In this document: piece by piece, positions 53,660-62,435 of the stretch
Position numbering within the stretch: the first letter of the stretch is position 1
Layout of the letters: every line of letters begins with the position of its first letter
NCBI RefSeq assembly: GCF_016804325.1
Contig: NZ_CP043627.1
Location: forward strand, 5,911,501 to 5,975,500
Origin: Methylobacterium aquaticum
GTDB taxonomy: Bacteria; Pseudomonadota; Alphaproteobacteria; Rhizobiales; Beijerinckiaceae
Direction of reading: 5' to 3'
DNA length: 64,000 nucleotides
Program-made: the position numbers and the translations under genes
Notes under the pieces: model-generated
Told to the model about the DNA's origin: nothing
Database searches by the model: none
The model's input: the letters and a program-made list of their open reading frames with translations, nothing else

Positions 53660-56617
53660 TTGGGCATCGAGCACAGCCGTTTCGTCGGGCAGTCGGTCGA
53701 GCGCGTCGAGGACGCCGCTCTGCTGTCCGGACGCGGACGCTACATCGACGATCTCGGGCACAAGCCCGGTACGCTGCACGCGGCGATCCTGCGCTCCCCT
53801 CACGCGCACGCCGACATCCTCGGCCTCGACGCCGACGCGGCCCGCGCGCTCCCGGGCGTGGTCGCGGTGCTCACCGGACACGATCTCGCCGACGTCGCCG
53901 GTCCCCTCGTCCCGGCGCTCCGCGCTGCCGTGGACGCACGGGCGATCGCTGTCGACCGGGTGCGCTACGTCGGCGAGCCGGTCGCCGTGGTCGTGGCGCA
54001 GGATCGTTACGTCGCCGAGGACGGCTGCGACCTGATCGAGGTCGAGTACCGCGCCCGCCCGGCGATGGTCGATCCGCTGGCAGCGCTGGCCGAGGACGCG
54101 CCCGTCCTGCACGAGGGCGTCGGGCAGAACCTCGTCAGCGACCGCGCCTTCCGGTACGGCGACCCGGACGCCGCCTTCGCGCAGGCCCGCCACACCCTCT
54201 CGGTGACGGTCCGCTATCCCCGGAACACCGGTTCGCCGATGGAGACCTACGGGGTCGTCGCCGAGTACGACCCGAGCGACGATTCCTACGATCTCCTCGC
54301 GAACTTCCAGGGCCCCTTCAGCATCCATGCCGTGGTGGCCCGCGCCCTCAAGGTGCCGGGCAACCGCCTGCGGCTGCGCACGCCGCCGGATTCCGGCGGC
54401 AGCTTCGGCGTGAAGCAGGGCGTCGCCCCCTACGCGGTCTTGATCTGCGCCGCCGCCCGCAAGGTCGGGCGCCCGGTCAAGTGGATCGAGGACCGGATGG
54501 AGCACCTCGCCGCCTCGGTCTCGGCGACGAACCGCGTCACCACCCTGACGGCCGCCTTCGACGGCGAGGGCCGCATCGCTGCCCTCGACTGGGACCAGGT
54601 CGAGGATTGCGGCGCCACCCTGCGCGCACCGGAGCCGGCGACCCTGTACCGGATGCACGGCAACATGACCGGCGCCTACGCGATCCGGCACGTGCGCATC
54701 CGCAACCGGGTGGTGGTCACCAACAAGACGCCGACCGGCCTCGTGCGCGGCTTCGGCGGCCCGCAGGTCTACTACCCTCTCGAGCGCCTCGTGCAGCGCA
54801 TCGCCGCGACGCTCGGGCTCGACCCGCTCGACGTGATCCGCCGGAACCTGATCCCGGCGGACGCCTTCCCGTACCGCACCGCGACCGGGGCACTGTACGA
54901 CTCGGGCGACTACCAGCGCGCCCTCGACGAGGCCGTTCGCGATGGCGGTCTCGACGCTCTGCGCCGCCGTCGCGAGGCGGCGCGGGCGGAGGGCCGGCTC
55001 TACGGCATCGGCTTCACGGCCGCGGTCGAGCCCAGCGTCTCGAACATGGGCTACATCACCACGGTGCTGACGGCCGCCGAGCGCGCCAAGGCCGGCCCGA
55101 AGAACGGCGCGCAGGCCACTGCCACCGTCACTCTCGATCCGGTCGGCTCGGTGACCGTGCAGGTCGCCTCGGTGCCGCAGGGCCAGGGCCATCGCACCGT
55201 TCTCGCCCAGGTCGTGGCCGACGTCTTCGGCATCCCGCTCGATCAGGTCCGGGTGACCACGGATCTCGACACCGCCAAGGACGCGTGGTCGATCGCCTCG
55301 GGCAATTATTCGAGCCGCTTCGCCGCCGCGGTCGCCGGGGTGGCCTACCAGGCCGCCACGCGCCTGCGCGACCGGCTCGCCCAGGTGGCGGCGGCCCAGC
55401 TCAACGTGCGGGCCGACGACCTCGTCTTCGCGGGCGGCCGCGTAGCGTCGCGGACGAACCCGGACGCCGCGCTGCCCTTCGCGCGCGTCGCCGCGACGAG
55501 CCACTGGTCGCCGGGCCTCGTGCCCGACGAGGTCGGCTCCGTCATCCGCGAGACGGCGTTCTGGACGCCGCCGGAGCTGGCAGCACCCGACGAGGGCGAT
55601 GCCGTCAACTCCTCGCTGTGTCACGGCTTCATCTTCGATTTCTGCGGCGTGGAGGTGGATCGGGCGACGGGCAAGCTCGTCATCGACCGCTACGTCTCGA
55701 TGCACGATTGCGGCCGGATCCTCCACCCCGGCATGGTCGAGGGCCAGGTGCGCGGCGGCTTCGCCCAGGCGCTCGGCGCCGCCGTGTACGAGGAGCTCGC
55801 CTACGGCGAGGACGGCGCCTTCCTGTCAGGCACCTTCGCCGATTACCTCTTGCCGACCGCAACCGAGATCCCCGACCTCGTCGTCCTGCATCTCGAGAGT
55901 CCCTCTCCTTTCACACCCCTCGGAGCGAAGGGCGTGGGCGAGGGCAACTGCATGTCGACGCCGGTCTGCCTCGCCAATGCGGTGGCGGACGCGCTCGGGA
56001 TCGACGCCATCGACCTGCCGCTGACGCCCGCCAAGCTCGCCGCGCTCAGCGAGCGCAGCGACGAGCCGGCTCCCCCGCAGGGCCGCACCGTGCAGGCGCA
56101 GGCCCGCCCGGGTGACCGGACCATGCGCGGCGAGGGTGAAGCCCGGGTGGCGGCGGCCCCGGAGGCGGTCTGGGCGATGCTGCTCGACCCCGCCGTGCTG
56201 ACCTCGGTGATCCCGGGCGCGCATGGCGTGCGCAAGCTGTCGGAGACGCATTTCCGAGCCGACGTGACCCTCGGCGTCGGCCCCGTGAAGGGCCGCTACA
56301 AGGCCGACATCACGCTCTCGGATCTCGATCCGCCCCGGGCCGCGACGTTGTCGGGCACCGTGACGGGGGCGCTCGGCAACGGCGGCGGCAGCGGGCGGAT
56401 CACCCTGGCGCCGGACGCCCGGGGCGGGACGTGCATCGGCTACGCCTACGAGGCCTCCGTCGGCGGCAAGGTCGCGGCGGTGGGTGGCCGTCTCCTCGAC
56501 GGGGCGGCCCGGGTGATCATCGGCGGCTTCTTCTCCGCCCTCGCGCGCCGTGCCGGCGGCGAGTCCCGGCCCGGTCTGCTGCGCCGGCTCCTCGCGCGCC
56601 TGGGGGTCTCCGCATGA
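53660..56617 (+). CDS. hmfA: 2-Furoyl-CoA dehydrogenase large (molybdopterin) subunit fused to CoxG/SRPBCC domain
   Basis: A 985-residue protein. Residues about 1-130 are the a/b hammerhead domain of xanthine-dehydrogenase-family large subunits (VGQSVERVEDAALLSGRGRY). Residues 140-790 are the molybdopterin-binding region (DSGGSFGVKQG, LVRGFGGPQVYYPLER, VPQGQGHRTVLAQ, GAKGVGEGN). From about 820 there is an SRPBCC/CoxG domain (AAPEAVWAMLLDPAVL, ADVTLGVGPVKGRY). The TTG at 53660 follows GAGGAAG and starts the conserved part; the frame is open further upstream. Gene order large-FAD-FeS-CoA ligase-hydratase matches hmfABCDE, so the substrate is inferred as 2-furoyl-CoA (5-hydroxylation). It overlaps the next gene by four bases. 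Confidence 0.82.
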   Translation: MGIEHSRFVGQSVERVEDAALLSGRGRYIDDLGHKPGTLHAAILRSPHAHADILGLDADAARALPGVVAVLTGHDLADVAGPLVPALRAAVDARAIAVDRVRYVGEPVAVVVAQDRYVAEDGCDLIEVEYRARPAMVDPLAALAEDAPVLHEGVGQNLVSDRAFRYGDPDAAFAQARHTLSVTVRYPRNTGSPMETYGVVAEYDPSDDSYDLLANFQGPFSIHAVVARALKVPGNRLRLRTPPDSGGSFGVKQGVAPYAVLICAAARKVGRPVKWIEDRMEHLAASVSATNRVTTLTAAFDGEGRIAALDWDQVEDCGATLRAPEPATLYRMHGNMTGAYAIRHVRIRNRVVVTNKTPTGLVRGFGGPQVYYPLERLVQRIAATLGLDPLDVIRRNLIPADAFPYRTATGALYDSGDYQRALDEAVRDGGLDALRRRREAARAEGRLYGIGFTAAVEPSVSNMGYITTVLTAAERAKAGPKNGAQATATVTLDPVGSVTVQVASVPQGQGHRTVLAQVVADVFGIPLDQVRVTTDLDTAKDAWSIASGNYSSRFAAAVAGVAYQAATRLRDRLAQVAAAQLNVRADDLVFAGGRVASRTNPDAALPFARVAATSHWSPGLVPDEVGSVIRETAFWTPPELAAPDEGDAVNSSLCHGFIFDFCGVEVDRATGKLVIDRYVSMHDCGRILHPGMVEGQVRGGFAQALGAAVYEELAYGEDGAFLSGTFADYLLPTATEIPDLVVLHLESPSPFTPLGAKGVGEGNCMSTPVCLANAVADALGIDAIDLPLTPAKLAALSERSDEPAPPQGRTVQAQARPGDRTMRGEGEARVAAAPEAVWAMLLDPAVLTSVIPGAHGVRKLSETHFRADVTLGVGPVKGRYKADITLSDLDPPRAATLSGTVTGALGNGGGSGRITLAPDARGGTCIGYAYEASVGGKVAAVGGRLLDGAARVIIGGFFSALARRAGGESRPGLLRRLLARLGVSA

Positions 56618-57453
56618 AGCCCGCCCGCTTCGACTACCTGCGCGCCGCGAGCCTCGACGAGGTTCTGGAGGCGCTGACCCGCCATCGCGACGAGGCCCGC
56701 ATCGTCGCGGGCGGCCAGTCGCTCGTGCCGATGCTGAACATGCGGCTAACGAAGCCCGCGCTGATCGTCGACCTCATGCGGATCGAGACGCTGCGGTCGC
56801 CCCGCCGCGAGAACGGCGCCCTCGTCATCCCGGCGGGCGTGCGGCAGACGCTCCTGCTCGACCGGCCGGGCCTCGCTGACGAGGTGCCGCTCCTGGCCGC
56901 AGCCCTCCCCTTCGTCGGCCACGTCCAGACCCGGGCCCGGGGCACCCTGTGCGGCTCCGTCGCCCATGCCGACCCCAGCGCCGAGATCCCGCTCTGCCTC
57001 GTCGCCCTCGAGGGCGAGGTGCATCTGCGCTCCGCCAAGCGGGCGCGGCGGGTGCGGGCCGACGACTTCTTCGTCGGGATGATGGTGACCGACCGGGCCG
57101 ACGACGAGCTCGTCGAGGCGATCGCCCTGCCGGTGCGCAGGCCGGGCTCCGGCTACGCCTTCGCGGAGATGGCCCGGCGCCACGGCGATTTCGCCATCGT
57201 GGCCTGCGCGGCCGTGGTCGACGGGCAGCGGATGCGCCTCGCGGTGGGCGGCGTCGCCGACCGGCCGACCGCCCGCGACTGGCCGCTCCTAGACGGCGCC
57301 GCCCTCGACGACGCCCTCAACGCCCTCGCCTGGGACCTCAGCGCAGGGGACGACGTCCACGCCACTGCCCGCTACCGCCGCAACCTCGTGCGCCGCCTCG
57401 GCCGCCAGGTCCTCGAACAGGCCGCAGAGGAGGCCCGCCGATGCCACGGCTAG
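56614..57453 (+). CDS. hmfB: 2-Furoyl-CoA dehydrogenase FAD-binding subunit
   Basis: A 279-residue medium subunit of the xanthine-dehydrogenase/CO-dehydrogenase (CoxM) type. FAD-binding motifs are VAGGQSLVPMLNMRL near the N-terminus and RARGTLCGSVAHADPSAEIP; the C-terminal CO-dehydrogenase flavoprotein domain runs from about residue 175. It passes electrons between the iron-sulfur subunit and the acceptor. ATG overlaps the hmfA stop (ATGA) and its end overlaps hmfC by 13 bases, so the three subunits are translationally coupled. Furoyl-CoA specificity is inferred from context only. Confidence 0.82.
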   Translation: MKPARFDYLRAASLDEVLEALTRHRDEARIVAGGQSLVPMLNMRLTKPALIVDLMRIETLRSPRRENGALVIPAGVRQTLLLDRPGLADEVPLLAAALPFVGHVQTRARGTLCGSVAHADPSAEIPLCLVALEGEVHLRSAKRARRVRADDFFVGMMVTDRADDELVEAIALPVRRPGSGYAFAEMARRHGDFAIVACAAVVDGQRMRLAVGGVADRPTARDWPLLDGAALDDALNALAWDLSAGDDVHATARYRRNLVRRLGRQVLEQAAEEARRCHG

Positions 57454-57965
57454 ACGCGACGCGACGCCACGAGGTCGCCTTCACGCTGAACGGCGCCCCC
57501 GCCCGGGTCGAGGTCGAACCGCGGACGCTGCTCACCGACGCGCTCCGCCACGGCCTCGGAATGACCGGCACCCATGTCGGCTGCGAGCACGGTGTCTGCG
57601 GCGCCTGCACGATCACCATCGACGGGTTGCCCGCCCGCGCCTGCCTGACGCTCGCCGTCGCCGTGGAGGGCAGCGACGTGCGCACCGTCGAAGGGCTGGC
57701 GCCGGAACCCGGCCGGCTCGGCGTGCTCCAGGCGGCCTTCCGGCGCCACCACGCCCTGCAATGCGGCTTCTGCACCGCCGGCATCCTGATGTCGCTCGAC
57801 GCCTACCTGCGGCACCGCCCGCACGCGACGCAGGGAGAGCTCACCGAGGTGATCGGCGGGCATCTCTGCCGCTGCACCGGCTACGCCCCGATCATCGCGG
57901 CCGCCGTCGAGGCCGCCGCCCTGCTGCGCGGCGAACCGACCGAGGAGACCCCATCCGATGCTTGA
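57441..57965 (+). CDS. hmfC: 2-Furoyl-CoA dehydrogenase [2Fe-2S] subunit
   Basis: A 174-residue small subunit with a plant-type [2Fe-2S] cluster (CEHGVCGAC, Cys48/53/56, with Cys68 in RACLTL) and a second C-terminal cluster (CGFCTAG and CRCTGY). Length and order are normal for CoxS-type subunits. It carries electrons from the molybdenum site. Overlaps hmfB at its start and the CoA-ligase gene by eight bases at its end. Confidence 0.85.
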   Translation: MPRLDATRRHEVAFTLNGAPARVEVEPRTLLTDALRHGLGMTGTHVGCEHGVCGACTITIDGLPARACLTLAVAVEGSDVRTVEGLAPEPGRLGVLQAAFRRHHALQCGFCTAGILMSLDAYLRHRPHATQGELTEVIGGHLCRCTGYAPIIAAAVEAAALLRGEPTEETPSDA

Positions 57966-59508
57966 CCTTGGCACTAGCTTCCTGGCGAGCGTGTCCCGCG
58001 ACCCGCGGGGCATCGCCATCGTCGACGGGGAGATCCGCCTCACCTACGCGGAGTGGTATGGGCTGATCTCCTCCGTGGTCGCGGGCCTCGACGCGCTCGG
58101 CCTTAAGCCCGGCGACCACCTCGTCACGGTGCTGCAGAACCGCCTGGAAGCGGCGACGCTCCACTGGGCCTGCCAGTTCGCCGGCCTCGTGCTCACGCCG
58201 GTCAACTGGCGGGCGAATCCCGACGAGATCGACTTCGTGGTCGAGAACGCGGAGGCGAAGGCGGTCGCCTACGAGGGCGTCTCGGCCGCGAGCGTGCGGG
58301 CGAGTGCCGCCGCCCGCCTCTGCCCGCGCATCGTCGTCGGTGTGGAGCCCGAGCCCAGCGAGACGCGCTTTGCCGACCTCGCCGCCGTGCCGGCCGAGCC
58401 GGTCGCGCCACGGGCCGATGCCGAGGCGGTCTCGCTGATGCTCTACACGTCGGGCACCACGGCGAAACCCAAGGGCGTGCCGCGCCGCCACCGCACGGAG
58501 CGCGCCGCCGCCCTCGCCCACGTGGCCCAGAACCTCTATGGCCGCGGCGAGCGGACCCTCGGCGTCATGCCGCTCTACCACACGATGGGGGTGCGCTCGC
58601 TGCTCGCCATGTCGCTCATCGGTGGCACCTTCGTGTGCCTGCCGCGCTTCGACGTGGCGGGCGCGCTGCGTCTGATCGCGGCCGAGCGGGTGACGAACCT
58701 CTACCTCGTGCCGACGCTCTACCACGACCTCGTCCACCATCCGGACTTCGCCGCGACCGACACGTCGTCGGTGCGCAAGCTCGGCTTCGCGGGCGCGCCG
58801 ATGACGGACGGCCTCCTCGGCCGGCTGACCGAGGCGTTCCGGCCGGACCTCTTCGTCAACCATTACGGCTCGTCGGAGGTCTACACCTTCACGATCAACC
58901 AGGACGCCGCGGTGAAGCCCGGCTCGGCGGGGCGGGCCGGCCTCAACACCCTGGTGCGGATCGTCCCGCTCGCGGCCACCGATCCGCACGCGGCCGCCGC
59001 CCCAGGCGAGGAGGGCGAGATCGCCGTGATCGCGCGCGGCGACGAGGCCTTCGAGGGCTACTGGCGCCGCCCGGAGGCCGACGCGAAGGCGTTCCGCGAC
59101 GGCTGGTACTTCACGGGCGACACCGGCTTCATGGACGGCGATGGCGACGTGTTCGTGACCGGCCGGGTCGACGACATGATCATCACGGGCGGGGAGAACG
59201 TCTCTCCGGTCGAGATCGAGAGCTGCCTGTCGCTGCACCCGGCCGTCTCGGAGATCGCCGTGGTCGGCCTGCCCGACGAGCGCTGGGGGAAGGTGGTCAC
59301 CGCCTTCGTCAAGCGCCGTGCGTCCGTCGACGAAGCCGCTCTCGACGCGCATTGCCGCGCGGCCGGGCTGCCGAGCCATAAGCTCCCACGCGCCTACGTG
59401 TTCGTCGCCGCGATCCCGAAATCCCCGGTCGGCAAGCTCCTGCGCCGCCAGCTCGTCGCGGGCGCGTACGAGGCAGAGGCGGCGAGCGACCCCTCCGCCG
59501 CCGCCTGA
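57958..59508 (+). CDS. hmfD: Acyl-CoA synthetase, probable 2-furoyl-CoA synthetase
   Basis: A 516-residue ANL-superfamily ligase. P-loop LYTSGTTAKPKG lies near residue 162, the NHYGSSEVYTF adenylate-binding segment near 300, the hinge YFTGDTGFMDGDG near 384, and the catalytic Lys493 in SPVGKLLRR. It activates a carboxylic acid to its CoA thioester at the cost of ATP. In this operon the acid should be 2-furoate, giving the dehydrogenase its substrate; other heteroaromatic or aromatic acids are possible. It overlaps hmfC by eight bases. Confidence 0.82.
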   Translation: MLDLGTSFLASVSRDPRGIAIVDGEIRLTYAEWYGLISSVVAGLDALGLKPGDHLVTVLQNRLEAATLHWACQFAGLVLTPVNWRANPDEIDFVVENAEAKAVAYEGVSAASVRASAAARLCPRIVVGVEPEPSETRFADLAAVPAEPVAPRADAEAVSLMLYTSGTTAKPKGVPRRHRTERAAALAHVAQNLYGRGERTLGVMPLYHTMGVRSLLAMSLIGGTFVCLPRFDVAGALRLIAAERVTNLYLVPTLYHDLVHHPDFAATDTSSVRKLGFAGAPMTDGLLGRLTEAFRPDLFVNHYGSSEVYTFTINQDAAVKPGSAGRAGLNTLVRIVPLAATDPHAAAAPGEEGEIAVIARGDEAFEGYWRRPEADAKAFRDGWYFTGDTGFMDGDGDVFVTGRVDDMIITGGENVSPVEIESCLSLHPAVSEIAVVGLPDERWGKVVTAFVKRRASVDEAALDAHCRAAGLPSHKLPRAYVFVAAIPKSPVGKLLRRQLVAGAYEAEAASDPSAAA

Positions 59509-59566
59509 GGCAATTCCCTCCCCCCCCCAAAGGCCTTGTCTCCAAGGTCAACGAGAGAGTGACCCT

Positions 59567-60358
59567 ATGACCAGCGACCCCCGGCTTTCCAACCTCGACG
59601 GCTTCCGCGTCGAAATCGACCCCGCCCGCGAGCGCGCCGACGTCATCCTGGCCCGCCCGCCCATGAACGTGATCGAGATGCCCCAACGTGACCAGATCCG
59701 GAAGGTGTTCGAGGCCCTCGACGAAGATGACCGCGTCCGCGTGATCGTGCTGCGCGCCGAGGGCGAACACTTCTCCTCCGGCGGCTACATCAAGGGCTTC
59801 CTCGACGCCTCGCCCGAGCATGTCTCCAAGCTCGCCTGGAACATGGCGGCGCCGGCCCGCTGTGCCAAGCCCGTGATCGCGGCCAACCGCGGCTATACGT
59901 TCGGCGTTGGCTTCGAGATCTCGCTCGCCTGCGACTTCCGCATCGTCTCGGAGACCTGCCGGTACGCGTTGCCCGAGCAGAAGCTCGGCCAGATCCCAGG
60001 CTCCGGGGGCTCAGCCCGCCTGCAGAAGATCGTCGGCATCACCCGCACCAAGGATATCGTGATGCGCTCGAAGCGCATTCCCGGCCGGCAGGCGCTGGAA
60101 TGGGGGATCGCCACCGAGTGCGTGCCGGACGGCGAACTCGAAGCCGCCGTCGACGCGCTGGTGGAGGAGCTGCGCGGCTTCTCGCCCATCGCCCAGCGCA
60201 CGGCCAAGAAGCTCCTCAACGACACCGAGGACTCGACCCTCTCGATCGCCATCGAACTCGAGGGCCACTGCTACAGCCGCCTGCGCCAGTCCGACGACTT
60301 CCGCGAGGGCGTCGAGGCCTTCCACGCCAAGCGCAAGCCGAGCTTCCGCGGCTCGTAG
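59567..60358 (+). CDS. hmfE: Enoyl-CoA hydratase-family protein, probable 2-oxoglutaryl-CoA hydrolase
   Basis: A 263-residue crotonase-fold protein: oxyanion-hole segments EGEHFSSGGYIKGF and GYTFGVGFEISLACDFRI, and EQKLGQIPGSGGSARLQK near the active site. In the furoate pathway HmfE hydrolyses 2-oxoglutaryl-CoA to 2-oxoglutarate and CoA after hydroxylation and ring opening of furoyl-CoA. The assignment comes from gene order. About 58 bases and a ten-C run separate it from hmfD. It is followed by tandem repeats and a hairpin. Confidence 0.8.
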   Translation: MTSDPRLSNLDGFRVEIDPARERADVILARPPMNVIEMPQRDQIRKVFEALDEDDRVRVIVLRAEGEHFSSGGYIKGFLDASPEHVSKLAWNMAAPARCAKPVIAANRGYTFGVGFEISLACDFRIVSETCRYALPEQKLGQIPGSGGSARLQKIVGITRTKDIVMRSKRIPGRQALEWGIATECVPDGELEAAVDALVEELRGFSPIAQRTAKKLLNDTEDSTLSIAIELEGHCYSRLRQSDDFREGVEAFHAKRKPSFRGS

Positions 60359-60374
60359 CGCTGCCCCGCCCGAG

Positions 60375-60413
60375 CCGGCGCCAAGAACCAGCGCCAAGAA
60401 CCAGCGCCAAGAG
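60375..60413. repeat. Three 13-bp tandem repeats between hmfE and the MFS gene
   Basis: The units CCGGCGCCAAGAA, CCAGCGCCAAGAA and CCAGCGCCAAGAG are consecutive, starting 17 bases after the hmfE stop. Slippage could change the copy number; the function is unknown. Confidence 0.75.
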
Positions 60414-60455
60414 CCGGCCGGGCGGCCCCGAAATCGACCCTCATGACCATCGGAA

Positions 60456-60478
60456 GGCCCGGCCGCACCGGCCGGGCC
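60456..60478 (+). terminator. Perfect 10-bp GC hairpin before the MFS gene
   Basis: GGCCCGGCCG and CGGCCGGGCC around a 3-base loop form a very stable stem about 17 bases before the MFS ribosome-binding site. It has no T-run. It may end part of the hmf transcript, protect it from 3' decay, or tune expression of the carrier. Confidence 0.6.
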
Positions 60479-60510
60479 AACGATGCCGCGTGCCCAAAGG
60501 AGGAAACCCG

Positions 60511-61857
60511 ATGTCCGCCGCCACCACGATTCCCGTGTCCGAGGCCTTGCCCAAGCCGACGACCCGCCAGACCGCCACCGCCGCCATGGCCTCGCTGTTC
60601 GGATGGGGCCTCGACCTGTTCGACCTTTTCATCCTGCTCTACGTTGCTCCCGTCATCGGGACGCTGTTCTTCCCCGCCGACAAGCCGATGCTGTCGCTTG
60701 CGGGCGCCTACGCATCCTTCGCCGTCACGCTGCTGATCCGTCCCCTTGGCTCGGCCCTGTTCGGGTCCTACGCCGATCGCCTCGGCCGGCGGCGCGCGCT
60801 GATGATCGCCGTGGTCGGGGTCGGCGTCTCGACCGCGGCCTTTGGGCTCCTGCCCACGGTCGGCCAGATCGGCTGGGCCGCTACGGCGATCTTCCTCGCA
60901 TTCCGCCTGATCCAAGGCATCTTCGTCGGCGGCGTGGTCGCGGCCTCGCACACGATCGGCACCGAATCCGTCCCCGAGCGGTGGCGCGGCCTGATGTCGG
61001 GCGCAGTCGGCGGCGGCGGCGCGGCGATCGGCGGGTTACTGGCCTCGCTGGTCTTCTACGTGATCTCCCTGCTGGCACCCGGCGAGGCCTTCGCCTCCTG
61101 GGGCTGGCGGGCGATGTTCTTCTCGGGGCTCCTGACCTCGGCCGTCGGCCTGGTCCTGTTCCGCAACCTTGAGGAATCGCCGATCTTCCGACAGCTCCAG
61201 GCGGAGAAGTCGGCGCGTCGCGCCGGGGCACCCGTGGTCGCCTCGCCGGTGCGTGCCCTGTTCTCGGCCGAGTACATCAGGGCCTTCCTGGTCTCGACCC
61301 TGATCTCGTTCGGCGGTGGCGCAGCCTACTATCTCACCTCCGGCTACCTGCCGACCTACCTCAAGCTCGTGAATGGCGTTCCGAATGCGACCGCGTCGAT
61401 GATGCTCATCGCCGCCAACGTCGCCGCCGCATTCGGCGCCTGCGCGCTCGGCGAACTGAGTCAGCGCATCGGACGCCGATCGAGCTTCCTGCTCATGGGC
61501 GCAGTGCGACTGGTGGCCTTCCCGGCGCTCTTCCTCGCCATGGCCCAGACCACCGACACTGTGCTCCTCACAGTCTACGTCATGCTCCTGTCCCTCATCG
61601 CCAACGCGAGCTACGGCCCGCTGCTGATCTTTCTCAACGAGAAGTTCCCGACCGCTTTGCGCGCCACCGGCACCGGCCTGACCTGGAACGTCGGTTTCGC
61701 GCTGGGCGGCATGCTGCCGACGCTGGTGTCGCTGGCGGTCGACGGTCCCGGCCAGATCCCGATGATGCTCGCGATCTTCACGACCGCCGTCACCGCCGTC
61801 TACCTCGTTGGCGCCTTCATGACGGAGGAGACGCGGGGCAACCTCGAGCGCATCTGA
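60511..61857 (+). CDS. MFS metabolite:H+ symporter, probable furoate/aromatic acid carrier
   Basis: A 448-residue major-facilitator protein with 12 predicted helices, central loop near residue 235, and the family motif GSYADRLGRRRALM between helices 2 and 3. The sequence pattern (LFGWGLDLFDLFILLYVAP at helix 1, ESVPERWRGLMSG) is of the aromatic acid/metabolite:H+ symporter type. A perfect AAAGGAGG precedes the ATG. In known hmf clusters an MFS carrier for furoate (hmfT) is present, so this is the likely counterpart. Confidence 0.87.
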   Translation: MSAATTIPVSEALPKPTTRQTATAAMASLFGWGLDLFDLFILLYVAPVIGTLFFPADKPMLSLAGAYASFAVTLLIRPLGSALFGSYADRLGRRRALMIAVVGVGVSTAAFGLLPTVGQIGWAATAIFLAFRLIQGIFVGGVVAASHTIGTESVPERWRGLMSGAVGGGGAAIGGLLASLVFYVISLLAPGEAFASWGWRAMFFSGLLTSAVGLVLFRNLEESPIFRQLQAEKSARRAGAPVVASPVRALFSAEYIRAFLVSTLISFGGGAAYYLTSGYLPTYLKLVNGVPNATASMMLIAANVAAAFGACALGELSQRIGRRSSFLLMGAVRLVAFPALFLAMAQTTDTVLLTVYVMLLSLIANASYGPLLIFLNEKFPTALRATGTGLTWNVGFALGGMLPTLVSLAVDGPGQIPMMLAIFTTAVTAVYLVGAFMTEETRGNLERI

Positions 61858-61899
61858 GCGCTCCCTTCGCTGCAGACTTGTACCTGCCGCTGATTCCGG

Positions 61900-61926
61900 G
61901 ACCGGCCAGGGCATACCTGGCCGGTC
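61900..61926 (+). terminator. Perfect 11-bp hairpin after the MFS gene
   Basis: GACCGGCCAGG/CCTGGCCGGTC with a 5-base loop lies 43 bases past the MFS stop. No T-run follows. Probable end of the hmf-MFS transcript. Confidence 0.6.
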
Positions 61927-61951
61927 ACTCCCGTTCCCGAAGGAATGTGCG

Positions 61952-62433
61952 ATGGACGCCCACGCGCTCTGGGCCTTTGCCCTTGCTCTCTATGGCCGTC
62001 CGGGGCCGCGCCGGCCTGCCTCGCCCTCCAGGACGAAGCGGCGGCGGACGTGACACTCGTGCTCTACCTGATCTGGTGCGCGGAGACTGGCCGGCCTCTC
62101 AATGCAGAAGCGGTCCGGTCGGCCGACGCCGCCGTCGCGCCGTGGCGCGCAGCCGTGGTCGCACCGCTCAGAGCCGTGCGCAGGGCCATGAAGGCGCCCC
62201 TCCTGCCCGGCCTCGCGACAGAGTCGCTACGGGACAGGATCAAGGCCTCGGAAATCGAGGCGGAGCGCCTCGCCCTGGTAATACTCGCGGGGGGCGCGCC
62301 CGCTCCGGAGCCGTCCGCTCCCGAGCCCCTCGCAGCGGCAAACCGATACCTCGACCTTTACGCCGTTCATCTCGGCCGGCCCCTGCCGCGAGTCCCCCGC
62401 GAGGCGCTGCTCCGGGCTTTGGCAGAAGCATGA
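61952..62433 (+). pseudogene. TIGR02444 (DUF2390) family gene with a one-base frameshift
   Basis: From the ATG at 61952 (AAGGA upstream) the frame reads DAHALWAFALALYGRPG. The rest of the family sequence (APACLALQDEAAADVTLVLY, then AAVAPWRAAVVAPLRAVRR) continues in the next frame to the stop at 62433. One G is missing in the GGGG run at 62002-62005; adding it joins both halves into a normal protein of about 160 residues. The chemically odd first 20 residues of the +1 frame are therefore not real. The defect may be a true mutation or a homopolymer error in the sequence. The function of the family is unknown. Confidence 0.8.
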
Positions 62434-62435
62434 CC

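Noticed and set aside
53633..55726. A 697-codon open frame on the minus strand across hmfA
   Set aside because: It mirrors a clear molybdopterin subunit gene, has His/Asp/Arg-rich composition typical of GC-rich antisense frames and no family motifs.
57892..59379. A 495-codon minus-strand frame across the CoA synthetase
   Set aside because: Antisense shadow of a gene with all ANL motifs; no protein-like pattern.
59515..59530. Run of ten C between hmfD and hmfE as a phase-variation tract
   Set aside because: It lies outside coding sequence and too far from a promoter or start to switch a gene on or off.
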